A DNA stretch of 64,000 bases, taken from assembly GCF_035083965.1 (NCBI RefSeq), contig NC_089739.1:5524198-5588197 (forward strand). The letters are read 5' to 3'. The stretch is from Branchiostoma lanceolatum (taxonomy: Eukaryota; Chordata; Leptocardii; Amphioxiformes; Branchiostomatidae). Shown piece by piece: positions 44,695 through 54,526 of this stretch. The notes beneath the pieces were generated by a model. The model did no database searches and was not told the origin of the DNA. It was given only the letters and a program-made list of their open reading frames with translations. How positions within the stretch are numbered: position 1 is the first letter of the stretch; the number at the start of each line of letters is the position of its first letter. Position numbers and translations under genes: made by a program.

Positions 44695-44800
44695 GCCAAA
44701 TAACAGTTACTCATTTCAAGCAACTTGATAAATTTTGAAACGGCCAGACGTTTTAGAAAGCAAGACAGCGGATGCTGTCTGAAAAAAAAGAACATAACCA
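44695..44800 (-). mobile_element. Dispersed repeat copy (family of 12225-12345)
   Basis: CCAAATAACAGTTACTCATT, TCAAGCAACTTGATAAATTT, TGAAACGGCCAGACGTTTTA, then GACAGCGGATGCTGTCTG. Same order as the other two copies, inverted relative to 29870-29985. Confidence 0.55.
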
Positions 44801-45079
44801 AGGACGTATTTTGAAATTGAATATTTGAAAGTGGTTAGGGTTATCGCAACTGACAGATATGCCAAGACACGATACCTTAACCAACGCGTTGTTCTGATAA
44901 AAAGGCCAGATAAAGATGAAGCCCCGGGTGTGAGTCTGAAAAATGTTGGCGTCTTTATGGTCTGGTGATTAAGACAACACCATTGCAAGACAGTAAGGAA
45001 TCGTTGGTCTTATCACGTAGTTGCAGTCTATACAAACAGGGAAAGAATAGTTTCAAATGCTAGTATCTTATATAATTAT

Positions 45080-45345
45080 TACCTTCGCCTAGAAAGTTAT
45101 GTTTTCGCCAGCGTTCGTGTGTGTCTGTGTGTGAATACGATAACTCAAGAAAGCTGGATGGGTTGTCTTTCTACTTCGTATGTGGGCAGGTATCTATTAG
45201 ACCTAAAAATGATGTGACTTTGGGCACCCTAGCAGCTTGCTATGATATTGCAACTGAACTTTTGGCTTTGATATCTATATCTCGTGTTCTGGACATGCTA
45301 TGGTCATAATTTTTTACCCACGCATGAGGGAGTCCCTCAGTACTT
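45080..45345. mobile_element. Dispersed repeat (shared with gene 1 intron 14)
   Basis: CCTTCGCCTAGAAAGTTATG, TTTTCGCCAGCGTTCGTGTG, GATAACTCAAGAAAG, TATGTGGGCAGGT and GGACATGCTATGGTC parallel the copy at 20150-20480. Non-coding. Confidence 0.55.
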
Positions 45346-45594
45346 AAGAATATTTACGACTTGCAGCTTGTTTTAGACAGTCCAAGCAGAAAACATGGCT
45401 GCTGGCTATGTCACTATGTGTACTAAAACAAGTGGTAAGTGTCCGGAAAACTATACATTCTCTTGGAGCGAATACATTTTCAGTATTCAACCTTACAATA
45501 AGTTTTAACGCCAAAAAATAGCAATCTCACAGGTGAGCTCCTGGTTCCAATTAGTTGATAACTGGGAAAGGCATCTTGGTTGGGGCTGCACCAG

Positions 45595-46070
45595 CCATCG
45601 GAAGGGGTCCCTGTTCAAGGAGGTGTCTTGAGCACTTAAAAGGGGAAGAGCTAGTAACTACTGCCTGTAAAAGTATACCTTCTGCTGAAACATTAATAAA
45701 CCTGCTACCCTTTGTGCCACCAGGGGTCTCAGAGTACATATACACACACACATTTATATAACGGAAGGTTCTTCGATGTGCTTTGCTGGATGACTTCATT
45801 GACTGTAGTGTGAAACTGTGCTGCGATCTTTCGGTATATTTTGACATCTTGCTATTTTGTATTTGATAGTCTCACAGCCCTGTATGTACCCGTCGTAGGG
45901 GAGGTAACATAGGGATCCCGTGTTCGAGGAGTCTCGAGCACGTTAAATGAGGAGATCTAGCAACCCCTCCCTGTAAAAATATACCCTGCTACTGAAACAG
46001 CAAGGAAAAATTACTGTCCTATGTGTGCCTCACATTTCAACATCTTATCTTTTTGTTTTTGATAGGCTCG
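45595..46070 (+). repeat. Diverged tandem duplication immediately upstream of gene 3 start
   Basis: Copy A (about 45598-45880) and copy B (about 45905-46070) share, in order, GTTCAAGGAG/GTTCGAGGAG, TCTTGAGCACTTAAA/TCTCGAGCACGTTAAA, CTGTAAAAGTATACC/CTGTAAAAATATACC, GCTGAAAC/ACTGAAAC, TTTGTGCC/TGTGTGCC, CATCTTGCTATTTTGTATTT, GATAGTCTCACAGC / CATCTTATCTTTTTGTTTTT, GATAGGCTCGCAGC. Copy B's end is the probable 3' splice site before the gene 3 ATG, so copy A holds a duplicate of that acceptor. Confidence 0.75.
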
Positions 46071-46078
46071 CAGCAGAC

Positions 46079-49000
46079 ATGGCGAACGGGAATGCGAACG
46101 GCTCCGGGCCGCCTTCCTCCCATCATCCGGGCATCAAGGTCGAGGATGAAGAGATCCAGTGCGGGGTCGGCCCCTGCAAGCCTCGGTGGGCCGCCCGTCT
46201 GGCCAACTCCAAGGTGTTCGTGGCCTCCTGGTGCATCGCTATCTTTTCCAACATTCTCATCAGCGCGTATCTGCTTGGGATCCTCACAAGCTTGGAGAAG
46301 AGGTAAGGAATCAGAATATTCAAGGTCGCTCACTGTTAAAGACAAACCCTTGCAGTAGTGGGTAGAGTACTTACATTGTATTCAAGAGATCGTTTGGTTA
46401 AATTCGCGGCAGGGTCCTACCAAAATATTACACGTACTTAATACCCTTTTGCGTTTTCTGCTCAGCACTCATAAGACGCAGAGTGTGGTAGCTGAACACA
46501 CACCATGACTTAGCCCACTACTGTAGAGTTTGCACAACTGTGTGGCCAACGGAGATGGGCACCGTCCTTCACTGATATGTGTTTGAAGGATTTTAGTTTT
46601 ATCTAAGCCACCTTGAACTCAATGTAGTACACACAAGGCCTTTAACTGCGGGGCTAAGTTTCTTAAGGCCGAACGGTGGTTGAGTAAACGTTTTGTCTGC
46701 TCTATTGCAGGTTTGGATTACAGAGTAAGGACCTAGGTACGATCGCCAGCGCTGCTGATATCGGCAGTACTCTCACGGTCCTGTTTGTGACGTACTACGG
46801 CGGGAGAATGGGTGTGAACAGGCCAAGGCTCATTGGTAATGACAACTTTTGTGTCCAGCAATACATTATCGTAAATCATTAACTTCTCCTAGTGCACAAG
46901 AGGGAATGTAGTTTCGTATAGATCAGTGAATTGTTGATGTATGCCAGTGACGTCAGCGAGCAAAATGCATGCAGTTGACTAGTATGTAAATGTACGATTA
47001 GTTGCTTTGCATACGTTTCCTGTATGTAGTTGAGCTTAATATGTTTTTCTTGAAATCAGGCATAGGTGTTCTCTGTGTGGCTGTCGGCAGTTTCCTGTCT
47101 GGGATGCCACACTTCGTCACTCCCGCGTACGAGGTGGACACAGAAAGCGTGCAGAACGCCACTCAGATGAAATCACTGGTAAGGACATCACCAAGTTTAA
47201 AGTCCTGACGTCACGAATGCCGCAATCTTGGTTGCAATTTCCCAAAATGCACTGCACATTCAAAAATGCCGGCGACGACTCTATTTTTTGGGGAATACAG
47301 ACTCCACCGTACATTGAATCCACTGCAACGTATGGATTTTAAACTTTCGCGTAAAGACACACCTAAATGTAACTATACAGCGATGTCTGACGAGAAATTA
47401 TATCAATCACTTGATGTACACATAAATAAGCAGAAATAATCAAGCAATGGAATGCACCCCTGACTCGTAACAAGAAACCGTTATATGAGAGTCAACCAAT
47501 GATCGTTGTGTCAGCACTAAAAAAGTGTTTGAGTTACAATTTTTGTTTCATGTAGGATGTATGTCTTGCCAATCAAACCATGGACGACCGTTGTAACGCC
47601 AACGAAGCAACCGCGTCATCAAACAAGGGGGGCTGGTACGCACTTTTGGTGTTTGCACAGGTAAGTGGTTACATTATAGATACATGTTTATTGCTAATCA
47701 TACACAGAGGCTGATTCTTTTCAGTGTATGATGCACTGGTTTGTTGTTTTGAATCGCCAAAGTCTCTGATGGAGGTAGTGTAGTGACCTTTAGCATACTC
47801 ACCCAGGCGGATGTCTAGTGCATGCCATCACGTCTACAGCAAGTGTTCTGTTAAAGTTCTCGAGAAACGCAACACTTGGCAGAACGTAGAGTAAACTTGT
47901 AGAAGCAGGACGTGTCTGTGAGTGACTATGTGTCACACTTCAATAAGAAGATCGTACAGATACTATTGTCTGGCTGATTGTTACGGGCTGGTGGCAAAAA
48001 TTGTATCATAAGCCCGAAAAAAGGCTCACAGATACTACAGGTAGTATTCTCATAGGTCACATTTCGAGCGAACTGCCTATTTTGTCTATTGAAATTCCCT
48101 AGAATTGGTCTTTCTTCACTGTTTTCTTCCTTCGTCTCCCAAATAAATACCTGCGTTTTCTTTCAGATAATCATGGGGGTTGGCTCCACGCCCATCATGG
48201 CCCTGGGAACGACGTACATTGATGATCACGTGATGAAAAGCAGTGCGCCACTGTATATCGGTAAATATGTTTCCATCGTGAAAGCAGCCTATTGCACATT
48301 TCTTAGAACTTCTTCTACTAAGATAAAAGGTAAAGATAAACTTAAGGTAGGTCAATAGCCTTTGAGGCATTAGGAGCAGTTGGTTGTTAGCCACTGTGTC
48401 GAAGACAGTATTGAAAGGCGGCCAACCCTCTCCTTTCACCACATTTTACCTCCATCACCACATTTTACCTCCATCTCCCCAACCAAAGTCAGGTACCCAT
48501 TCTTACTTACACCTAGGCGTAGTGAGAAAAGTCGTGTAAAGCACAATTTCCAAAGGGCACAACATCGGTGGCATCTCAGTGGATTTGAACCTTGGGTTCT
48601 GGGCCAATCACTCTTACCATTACACCAACACGATACAACTTCAACTAAGGAATAGGTTTAAATCTGCATTTCCTATTCTATTTTCCCAGGGACTTCGTAC
48701 ATCGTGTTCGGCCTCGGCCCACCCCTCGGCTTCATCCTGAGCGCCTACACCGTTCAGTTTTACGTGGACTTCGACAAGAACATCGATCCCCGAACCTTCG
48801 GCCTGAGTCAAGACAACCCGCTGTGGGTGGGAGCGTGGTGGCTGGGGTACTTTCTCGGAGGAGCACTCCTCATCTTTGCGGCGCTGCCATTGTTCTTCTT
48901 CCCTTACAGTAAGGATGCCAATTGTAGTTTTACCATGTACCATATCATCTGTGTATGTATGTTGGGTAGCATGCGTTTATTAAGTAGTATGAGAACTGGA

Positions 49001-52000
49001 ATTTGATGTTGAGTAGCATGAGTATCATATGAGTATGTTCAGTAGCATGCGTATGTTGAGTAGCATGAGAGCTTGGATTTGATTTGTACCTGAATTTGTA
49101 CCATGCGAAGTTAGCAGGTCCTATGTTCAGCAGCTGTCCCCAGTCTCTAAGACTGACTGGCAGTAGCATGAGTTTACTTTACAGCGCAAATGCTGAGCTC
49201 TAGTTTTGCAATTGACATTCACTGATGAAAATTTGAAAAGCTGCACGCGTGTAAGATTTTCAATTACATGAAAAGAGATGTTTACCGTTACGTATTTTTC
49301 CATTCCTTTTTAAAAACAATTAAGAAGTCCTCTGTTTTAAGTGAAATGATTATTAATTCTAAGACAACTTCTCCTTACAGAATTGGAGGCGCCACCAGAG
49401 GAAGACGAGACTCAAGTTTTGAATGCTAAGAAGAAGAGCTTCATGCCGGGAATGGGGATGGACAGCGGTCGCAAGCCGCTTCTGGATCCCGCCAGGGGGC
49501 TCTTGGAACAAATCAAAGGTAGGTACATCACGTGAACATGTCATGATGGATCACGTGGCTGCATCATGATGCATCACGTGATTGTGCGGTGATGTATTAC
49601 GTGATTGCACCGTGATGTATCACGTGGTTGTGATGTCTTGTGTTAGATTGTTTAGGCTATACAGTATTATACAGTAGGTTAAATGTGTTTCGCCTGTTAT
49701 GTTCCTTGTTGAAAATACAACGGTTATTTGTGGACTAAGCTTCAGCGTCCAACAACCAGTAGGTAACTTTTTGAGGCAAAAACGCATCCCGTAAGTCATT
49801 CGTCCATTTATTCATTCATTCATTTCTTCCATCGTTCATTCATTGAAGAGATGGTCAAGAGCCTGAAGACGATCCTGACCAACTGGACCTTCATATTGCT
49901 GGCGTTGACGGCCGTCTGTGCCGTGTCCACCATCGGCGCCTTCTCCTTCATGCCCAAGTACCTGGAAATGCAGTTCGGCATCCCCAAGTCCAAGGCCAAC
50001 TTTCTTCTAGGTGAGGCGTCTCGCTATTGCAGTAGATGCTTCTGCTATTCCCTTATTCTCTGTCCTTCTTCCAAATAACAAAGAACATCATTTTATCTAC
50101 AAAACTCGTATATTTCTTAACATTAAATGCTGTTTGTTCAAGAAGTAATATTCTCACACACTCGTATTAAAGTTGCGCTGGACTTGGGCATACCTGTTCA
50201 ACCTATATTACATTGTAGACGGAATAGCATGCAACCTTATATTAAGCACTCAATGCACAGGAAAAGGTATATAGAATAAAATCTCCCGCATGAATTACAT
50301 ACGGTTTACCCATCTAATTCGATTACGGTATCGTCATCATTTGCATTTTTTCTGTTAAACTTCCAGGTATGATATCCCTACCATCCTCGGTTTTCGGGAT
50401 TCTCGGATCTGGAATCGTCATCAAGAAGCTGAAACTGTCCCCCAAGGGCTGCATGTACTTATCCGCCCTGTCAATCATCACCTCCTCCTGCTGCACAGTG
50501 CCCCTCATGTTTATCAACTGCCCTCAGTCTCCAATGGCGGGCGTGACTGTCCCGTATGGATACAAGTAAGTTCTGTTCTTGCCAAAGGTAACTTTCTAAT
50601 ACCTTAAGCACACTGAAGTAGCCATTTTCAATATGTTAAAGAGTTAGGCAGCATGGAGAAGGTTAAATTCTATCAAATCGTACACAAATCCCATGATCCT
50701 CTCGCATTCAACTCTCGCGCGATCCCAACAGCGTATATTCTCGCGAGAACTAGCTTTCAAAATGGGCCATCAAAAGCTTTTTGTGTCTTTTAAATGACAC
50801 CTGTGCACATTTTATTCGTTAACCAGGCCAGGGTGAAGATGATAATCCTATACCAGAAGATAAGCTTTAAACGTAGATGTTATAGGATCAACTTGAAGCA
50901 ATTTTGTAACATAGTCCTTATTAGCCTGACAATATTCAAAATGATGTTTGCTTATTTTGGATGTCCTTTCTTGTAGCCCGAATAATCCAAGCGAGGCAAC
51001 GACGCTACAAGGCATAGGCTTGATCTCATCTTGCAATTCTGCCTGCAACTGTCCGCTGGACAAGTACAAGCCTGTGTGTGGACCGGACGGTGTCACATAC
51101 TTCTCGGGCTGCCACGCAGGATGCACCGAGGAACAGATCATCAGGGGGCCGGGAAAATTCAGCTTCTCGGTAAGATGCCAATGGCTAAACATTAAGATAC
51201 TATGTGCCTTTCTACCGCATATTCTTTAATATCTTAGAGGTGGGGTCAGCTTCACATCTTTGGGGCTTGAAAAGATGCAGACCAATGACTCCATGGGTGG
51301 TAGGGAGTAATGACATTAAGTGAAATAATTTGTATAGACTGTTCTCACTCATCTCATCTGAAATGCACCTTCACCCGTAGTCCACTTTCTTACGACATAC
51401 TCACACGCCCTGATCGATAATATGAACTAACTAATGCAAACGTATCTTTCCCGAATTCATGAAGATGTCAACAAGTCACAGGCATTTTTCTATTTCATTT
51501 CATTGTTGCAGAATTTTTCGAACTGCGGATGCATGTGGACGCGTACGCCAGGCATGCCGGGAGCAGGTGGATACGTGGCCACCGCTATCCCGGGTAGACA
51601 GAAAAGAGATGCCAACGACTCAACGACTACAGCGTCCAACCCAGCAACAACACCAGACAACATAGCCTCTACCGCGTATCCTTCACAAGCAACGGATGCA
51701 ATGGAGGACGAGACGAATGGAGGAGCCCAGAACTTCGCGATATCGAAGCCATGTCGACCACCTTGTGACAAGTGGCCTGTCTTTGTCGGCATCTATTTTG
51801 TAGCGGCCTTGTCGAGATCCTTCGGCTTCATTCCAGTCATCATAGGGACACTTCGGTGAGTAGCAAAAGCAGTAAGACATGTTCAAAGGTTAGATTGGGG
51901 AATATACTATTGTATCCCCTACTTTGGTCTTTAAGGCACATGATAGAAGATGTAAAGTAAAGTAAAGTAAAGTAAAGTAAAGTAAAGTAAAGTAAGATCT

Positions 52001-53323
52001 ATTTCTGATCATAGTATGTATTACTCAAATGATACCCCCTCATGTACACACACGCACACACACACATGCGTGCACATGATACCCCTCACACACAGAGTTA
52101 TTTTGCTTAAAGTAACAATCTCTTATATTGTTTACCTCTTACAGAGCCCTGACGCCTGAAACTAAGTCCTTCGGCTTCGGTGTCCAACAGCTGATGTTAA
52201 GGCTTCTCGGTAAGTAGACTGGTAAAATACAAAGTTGCAAATACAAAGAACACATATAACAATGATAAATACAATGACATTAAGGTATATATATACATCC
52301 AATATTATGCTACATTTTAAAATCTACATGGTCCTAGTTTTGTATAACAACATTGTTGTTGAAATGAAACAGAGTATCATAATATCATACAGTGATAGTT
52401 TAAATTATTCGAGACTGTTTGTCACATGCATAGGAGAATAATTAAAAACTTTCTGGAACTACTGCTGTCCTCATCAGGTACTTTTTCCTCAGCAAAAAAA
52501 CAACTGTCCTTAAAATTAAAGCACGTAAACCCCTTTTCATTTTCAAACCTCTATTTCGCTCACCTTTGTCCCCGGGGCCCCAAAGGCTCTGTCAAGGATA
52601 TTTGTTTTAATTTTTTTAAATCAATTCATCAGAGCCTGATGTTGCCATCGATTTACGAAGAAAGGCGGCTCAATTGTTACTGTAGCAGCATCTCTTCACC
52701 CTAGGCCAGAAACATCAATGCTCAAGACAAGCATGACTTCACTGACCCATTAGGAGAAGCAGGGGTTACGAAGGCTGCTCGGGAAATTCCATACCCCATT
52801 TGATTTGATGTGTGCGTTAAATTTATTATGTTCTATGGCAGTGATATCATACAGTGATAATTTGATGGATTGGACACATTTTGTCGCAGGTTTCATCCCG
52901 AGCCCTGTGTATTTCGGCGCCATGATCGACTCGACCTGTACCCTATGGTCCTCCATGTGCGGCAAACGTGGAGCGTGCCTCCTGTACGATCTCGCCATGA
53001 ACCGGTACGTCTTCATCGGTGGACAGCTGGTTCTTCGTCTGCTCAGCTTGACCTTGGTCCTCTGCGCTGCCTACCGCTTCAAGAAGCAAGAAGAAAGGGA
53101 AGCTGGGGAAGCTAAGAAAGATGGCGCCACCTTGGGGGAGCTTGCCGTGTCCATGGGGTCGCTCACCGCATCCCATCATTCCCTGCGGGCTTCCCGGCAT
53201 TCCCTCGCCTCTTCCCGGCATTCCCTTGACGTGATTGCTGACACCAACAAGCCCATGATACCGAGGGATACTGAAGACATGCGTGCGGGATTGTGGAAGA
53301 AACATGGAGACTCCCAAATCTGA
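46079..53323 (+). CDS. OATP/SLCO transporter, gene 3 of tandem cluster (806 aa)
   Basis: OATP family, 12 TM, plasma membrane. Coding exons: 46079-46302, 46711-46835, 47060-47178, 47556-47660, 48167-48260, 48690-48908, 49381-49518, 49849-50010, 50367-50565, 50977-51169, 51512-51855, 52145-52209, 52890-53323; together 807 codons with the stop. Exon 1 fuses exons 1 and 2 of the neighbours (CKPRWAARLAN is uninterrupted), and the last exon fuses exons 14 and 15 of gene 1. The start ATG lies 13 bp after a likely 5' UTR acceptor. The N-terminus (DEEIQCGVGPCKP), signature DNPLWVGAWWLGY, and Kazal core CGPDGVTYFSGC are clear. The loop insert is short and Ser/Thr-rich with R-Q-K-R. The tail has four (R/H)HSL units and ends DSQI, a class I PDZ-type C-terminus. 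It is the least modified of the three paralogues. Confidence 0.93.
48320..48640 (-). mobile_element. tRNA-derived SINE, intron 6 of gene 3
   Basis: On the minus strand the head reads TGGTGTAATGGTAAGAG (A box, rc of 48611-48627) and about 20 nt later GGTTCAAATCC (B box, rc of 48581-48591), the two internal RNA polymerase III promoter elements of tRNA genes. The body extends to about 48320. It is not a functional tRNA, as no cloverleaf can be completed. A sister copy is in intron 6 of gene 2. Confidence 0.75.
48945..49125. repeat. Diverged TAGCATGAGTATG-type repeats in intron 6 of gene 3
   Basis: GTTGGGTAGCATGCG, GTTGAGTAGCATGAGTAT, GTTCAGTAGCATGCGTAT and GTTGAGTAGCATGAGAG recur over about 180 bp directly after the donor of the exon ending at 48908. 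Confidence 0.65.
49526..49640. repeat. ~25-32-bp repeats carrying CACGTG, just after the exon ending at 49518
   Basis: ATGATGGATCACGTGGCTG, ATGATGCATCACGTGATTG, GTGATGTATTACGTGATTG and GTGATGTATCACGTGGTTG follow one another; a further TCACGTGA lies at about 49529. Four perfect CACGTG E-boxes and one TACGTG are present. Confidence 0.8.
50685..50768. repeat. Dispersed repeat with TCTCGCGAGA, in the gene 3 intron before the Kazal exon
   Basis: Second copy of the block at 28715-28805. The motif is at 50739-50748. Confidence 0.6.
50977..51169 (+). CDS. Kazal-type loop exon of gene 3
   Basis: One codon shorter than in genes 1 and 2. Cysteines SSCNSACNC, PVCGPDG, SGCHAGC are followed by NCGC and KPCRPPC in the next exon, giving the same ten. 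Confidence 0.9.
51512..51855 (+). CDS. Gene 3 loop-insert exon with furin-type site
   Basis: Encodes NFSNCGC (cysteines 7-8), a ~85-aa insert, KPCRPPC (cysteines 9-10) and TM10 (VFVGIYFVAAL...). The insert has R-Q-K-R (51596-51607, aa 555-558), then an N-D-S sequon and a Ser/Thr/Ala/Pro-rich mucin-like stretch, not a repeat array. Genes 1 and 2 have minisatellites in the same place. Confidence 0.88.
51954..51996. repeat. (AAGTA)n microsatellite in a gene 3 intron
   Basis: About eight copies of the pentanucleotide GTAAA, about 100 bp after a donor of gene 3. Confidence 0.9.
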
Positions 53324-54110
53324 GTAGACTCATACGGTGGGCCTTTTTTGTCTTCGGGGCCTAATGACGTCAAACGTTTACAATTTGACCCGTTTGTTGG
53401 ACATGTACGAAAGTAGGAGGGGTAGCATGAGGGCAATGTTTATTTCCCGGTTGCTATTTGTTTCTATGAAAAGGACTAGTAGAATTTTCATCTGGATTGA
53501 ACCTAAAAGTCTTAAAGTAAGACCTACCCCTTTTGAAGAAATATTGGAAGAATGTATTTTTGTGCTCTAAACACATCTGAGTCGAGGTAGTTTGTTTGCA
53601 TTTTAAGCATTGCCGAAAACAGCCATGGAAGCTGAAAATTGTTTAAGTTCAGATTCTAGCTTAAGCAGCCTGATTAAGGGCCAGTAGAAATACCTTTTAG
53701 CAAGTTCATCAAGTTATTTCAGAATACAGAGAAAAGTGTTCAATATGAATATGGTGTAATCAAGATTTTATAACAGGGTATAAATATAATTGGTTCGTAA
53801 TGAGGAGAAAATTGGTAAAAAATGTATCTATACTTTCTTTATACAATATTTGTCATACTGTGCAAAAAGGAATCTAGGTTGAGATGTCATCTTACGTAAT
53901 AGATGAACGTCATGTAAGTAAAATTGTATCTTTATTTTTAACAGTGTATACAGCAAAGTCTATACCAGCAATTACGTATAAATATTACAGACGCTTGGAC
54001 CTATGATATTTTAACTTCTATATTATTATACAATATGTCTTCTTATGCTATGCAAGTAGGTTTTTGGTCTATACAAAACCATTGTTTTGTCAAACTTCCA
54101 TCTTTGGTGT

Positions 54111-54125
54111 AATAAAATCAATAAA
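54111..54125 (+). terminator. Candidate polyadenylation signals of gene 3
   Basis: AATAAAATCAATAAA holds two overlapping-class hexamers about 790 bp after the stop codon, followed by a GT-containing stretch. Confidence 0.4.
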
Positions 54126-54227
54126 ATTCACTTCTGTAAGTGGTATAATTTCTGCATGTACGTTCAAAGATATGGAACGATATGAATGCAGCCTATTGTA
54201 AAGGAAGATGAAAACTTCGTGTTTATG

Positions 54228-54526
54228 CATTCGGTTTAATTTAAAAAAAGTGACAGTCCTTTTAAGTGGTAACATGTACCGTATACATGCATTCAGTTAA
54301 ATGAAAAAAAGTGCCAGACATTTCAAGTTGTAGCATGTACTGTATACATGCATTCGGTTAAATAAAAAGAAGTGCCAGTCCTTTTAAGTGGTAACATGTG
54401 CCGTATACATGCATTCGGTGAAATCAAAAGAAGTACCAGCCCTTTTAAGTGGTAACATGTACCGTACACATGTATTCGCTTAAATCAAAGGAAGTGTCAG
54501 TCCTTTGAAGTGGTTTCAGAAACATG
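54228..54526. repeat. 61-bp tandem repeat, about five copies
   Basis: Units start at 54228, 54290, 54351, 54412 and 54473 with (C/T)ATTCGGTTAAAT and contain AGTGCCAGTCCTTTTAAGTG and ACATGTACCGTATACATG. The last part is a near-palindrome, so each unit can fold. Confidence 0.9.

Larger units (their letters stand above)
36270..46078. other. Gene 2 / gene 3 spacer
   Basis: 9.8 kb without a supported gene. It contains polyadenylation hexamers near 36275 and 36618, a long (TA)n, a long (CAT)n, a (GAA)n, a CTTATAT-type array at 43990-44350, a LINE reverse-transcriptase fragment near 40900, several dispersed repeats, and a duplicated segment directly before gene 3. A 5' UTR exon of gene 3 is expected in this region because the ATG sits right after a 3' splice site (TTTTTGATAG ending at 46065). 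Confidence 0.55.

Noticed and set aside
48581-48627. Genuine tRNA gene on the minus strand
   Set aside because: A and B boxes are good, but acceptor and anticodon stems do not pair, and a long body follows, so it is a SINE head.
54228-54526. CRISPR-like regular repeats
   Set aside because: Units are contiguous without unique spacers, and this is a eukaryotic genome.
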